NCBI GenBank assembly: GCA_024276335.1
Contig: JAJRXL010000074.1
Location: 1 to 18,579 of the forward strand
Direction: 5' to 3'
DNA: 18,579 nt
From: Bacteroidota bacterium
GTDB lineage: Bacteria > Bacteroidota > Ignavibacteria > SZUA-365 > JAADGX01
In this document: in pieces, positions 17,929 through 18,579 of the stretch
Layout: each line of letters begins with the position of its first letter
How positions within the stretch are numbered: position 1 is the first letter of the stretch
The notes under the pieces: model-generated
The model's database searches: none
What the model saw: only the letters and a program-made list of their open reading frames with translations
What the model was told of the DNA's origin: nothing
Position numbers and translations under genes: made by a program

Positions 17929-18579
17929 TCACGCGTTGAATCCCCGGTACGTCTTTTCTATCATCGCCTTTCTCACACCGCGGAAACGTTTATTCCAGAT
18001 GAGATCGAACAACACCAGCAATATCACCGCTCCCCCCAGCCCGAAGAGCAGGAAATTAATCATGGCGGTGGACTGTTCCGGTTTGTCCATCTCGGTTTCA
18101 TTTTTCAGAAACGCCACGAGGGGCAGGATCTCTTCAGCGTCCAGGGGGTACTTGCTGAAAATCGGTGTCATGGTCAGTCCGGGGGGCGCGCTCAACCAGG
18201 AGGACAATCCTTTTCGACCCTGCAGACGCGCGTAGGCGCGGGTCAAGTTTGGTCCCAGCCTGCCGCCGCCGAAGATGCTTTCCATGCTGTTCACCGTGTG
18301 GCAGGATATGCATGCGGGAGCGCCGTTTTTCAGGGGCTTCCCACCCATGAACAGTGCTTTTCCTTCCTCGATGTCTTCCGGTAGCAGCGGGCGGTTGCTG
18401 ATCTGCAAACCGGCAAACTGCGATTTTTCCAGCTTCGACTCGGCAGCGATCAGGTCCAGGAGGGCATTGGCCATCTCGCTCGTAATACCCGGCGCACGCG
18501 TCATCACGGCGCCCCGCGATTCCTTCTGTATTTTCACCGCGTAGGGATCGCCGCTTTTCAGCACGCCTTCCGGATCGAG
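17929..18579 (-). CDS. Membrane-anchored (probably dihaem) cytochrome c, NarC-like, 5' end off the window
   Basis: The reading frame is open to the right edge, so the N-terminus is missing; the GTG at 18564 lies inside the protein. The visible part has the tail of one class I cytochrome c domain (a possible axial Met in AVMTRAPG, then a helix), followed by a second domain with one CISCH haem motif at about 18298-18312. A likely axial Met lies about 43 residues later (GLTMTPIF). One hydrophobic helix near the C-terminus (INFLLFGLGGAVILLVLFDLIW) and a basic tail would anchor it with the haem domains in the periplasm. The stop is 88 bases before narG. Thermus nar operons start with a dihaem cytochrome gene, narC, in this position, and Nitrobacter-type nxr clusters also carry a nearby cytochrome c gene. 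The likely role is electron exchange between the membrane enzyme and periplasmic carriers. The cytochrome c call is firm; the narC equivalence is inferred from position and architecture. Confidence 0.85.
   Translation of the reverse strand, partial: LDPEGVLKSGDPYAVKIQKESRGAVMTRAPGITSEMANALLDLIAAESKLEKSQFAGLQISNRPLLPEDIEEGKALFMGGKPLKNGAPACISCHTVNSMESIFGGGRLGPNLTRAYARLQGRKGLSSWLSAPPGLTMTPIFSKYPLDAEEILPLVAFLKNETEMDKPEQSTAMINFLLFGLGGAVILLVLFDLIWNKRFRGVRKAMIEKTYRGFNA

Overview
The window is one long co-directional block of respiratory genes, all on the minus strand and read from right to left: thirteen genes, the first running off the right edge and the last ending at 356. The sequence is moderately GC-rich. 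The organism is a Gram-negative-type bacterium: it has membrane-anchored and periplasmic c-type cytochromes, an extended Tat signal with a lipobox, and an alternative complex III. Nothing fixes the phylum. The act genes with a Thermus-like nar order would suit Bacteroidota/FCB-like lineages (for example Calditrichota, KSB1 or Rhodothermota), but this is a guess.

Right part (18579 to 11308): the 3' end of a membrane-anchored cytochrome c gene (narC-like), then narG, narH, narJ and narI. Together these encode a cytoplasm-facing Mo-bisMGD nitrate reductase with its chaperone and its dihaem cytochrome b anchor. Middle (11122 to 8047): two different NarK-family nitrate/nitrite transporters, a NarK1 type followed 1 base later by an E. 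coli NarK-like (NarK2) type. NarK1 carries an insertion of about 90 residues between TM9 and TM10 that resembles part of the RNA polymerase beta subunit by eye. Left part (7945 to 356): a complete alternative complex III (ACIII), actABCDEF: pentahaem cytochrome, Fe-S/MopB-like fusion, two NrfD-like membrane subunits, DUF3341 subunit and monohaem cytochrome. Positions 1 to 355 hold no convincing gene, only small inverted repeats and one REP-like motif.

Working model: NarK1/NarK2 import nitrate and export nitrite. NarGHI reduces nitrate with quinol electrons at the cytoplasmic face. ACIII oxidises quinol and passes electrons to periplasmic cytochromes c. The cytochrome c encoded just before narG could link the two branches. 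ACIII operons are usually found next to haem-copper oxidase genes; here ACIII follows a complete nar operon. The sequence alone does not settle direction: a Nitrobacter/Nitrolancea-type nitrite oxidoreductase is a homologous alternative for NarGH. The two points most worth following up are the nar-act arrangement and the NarK1 insertion.
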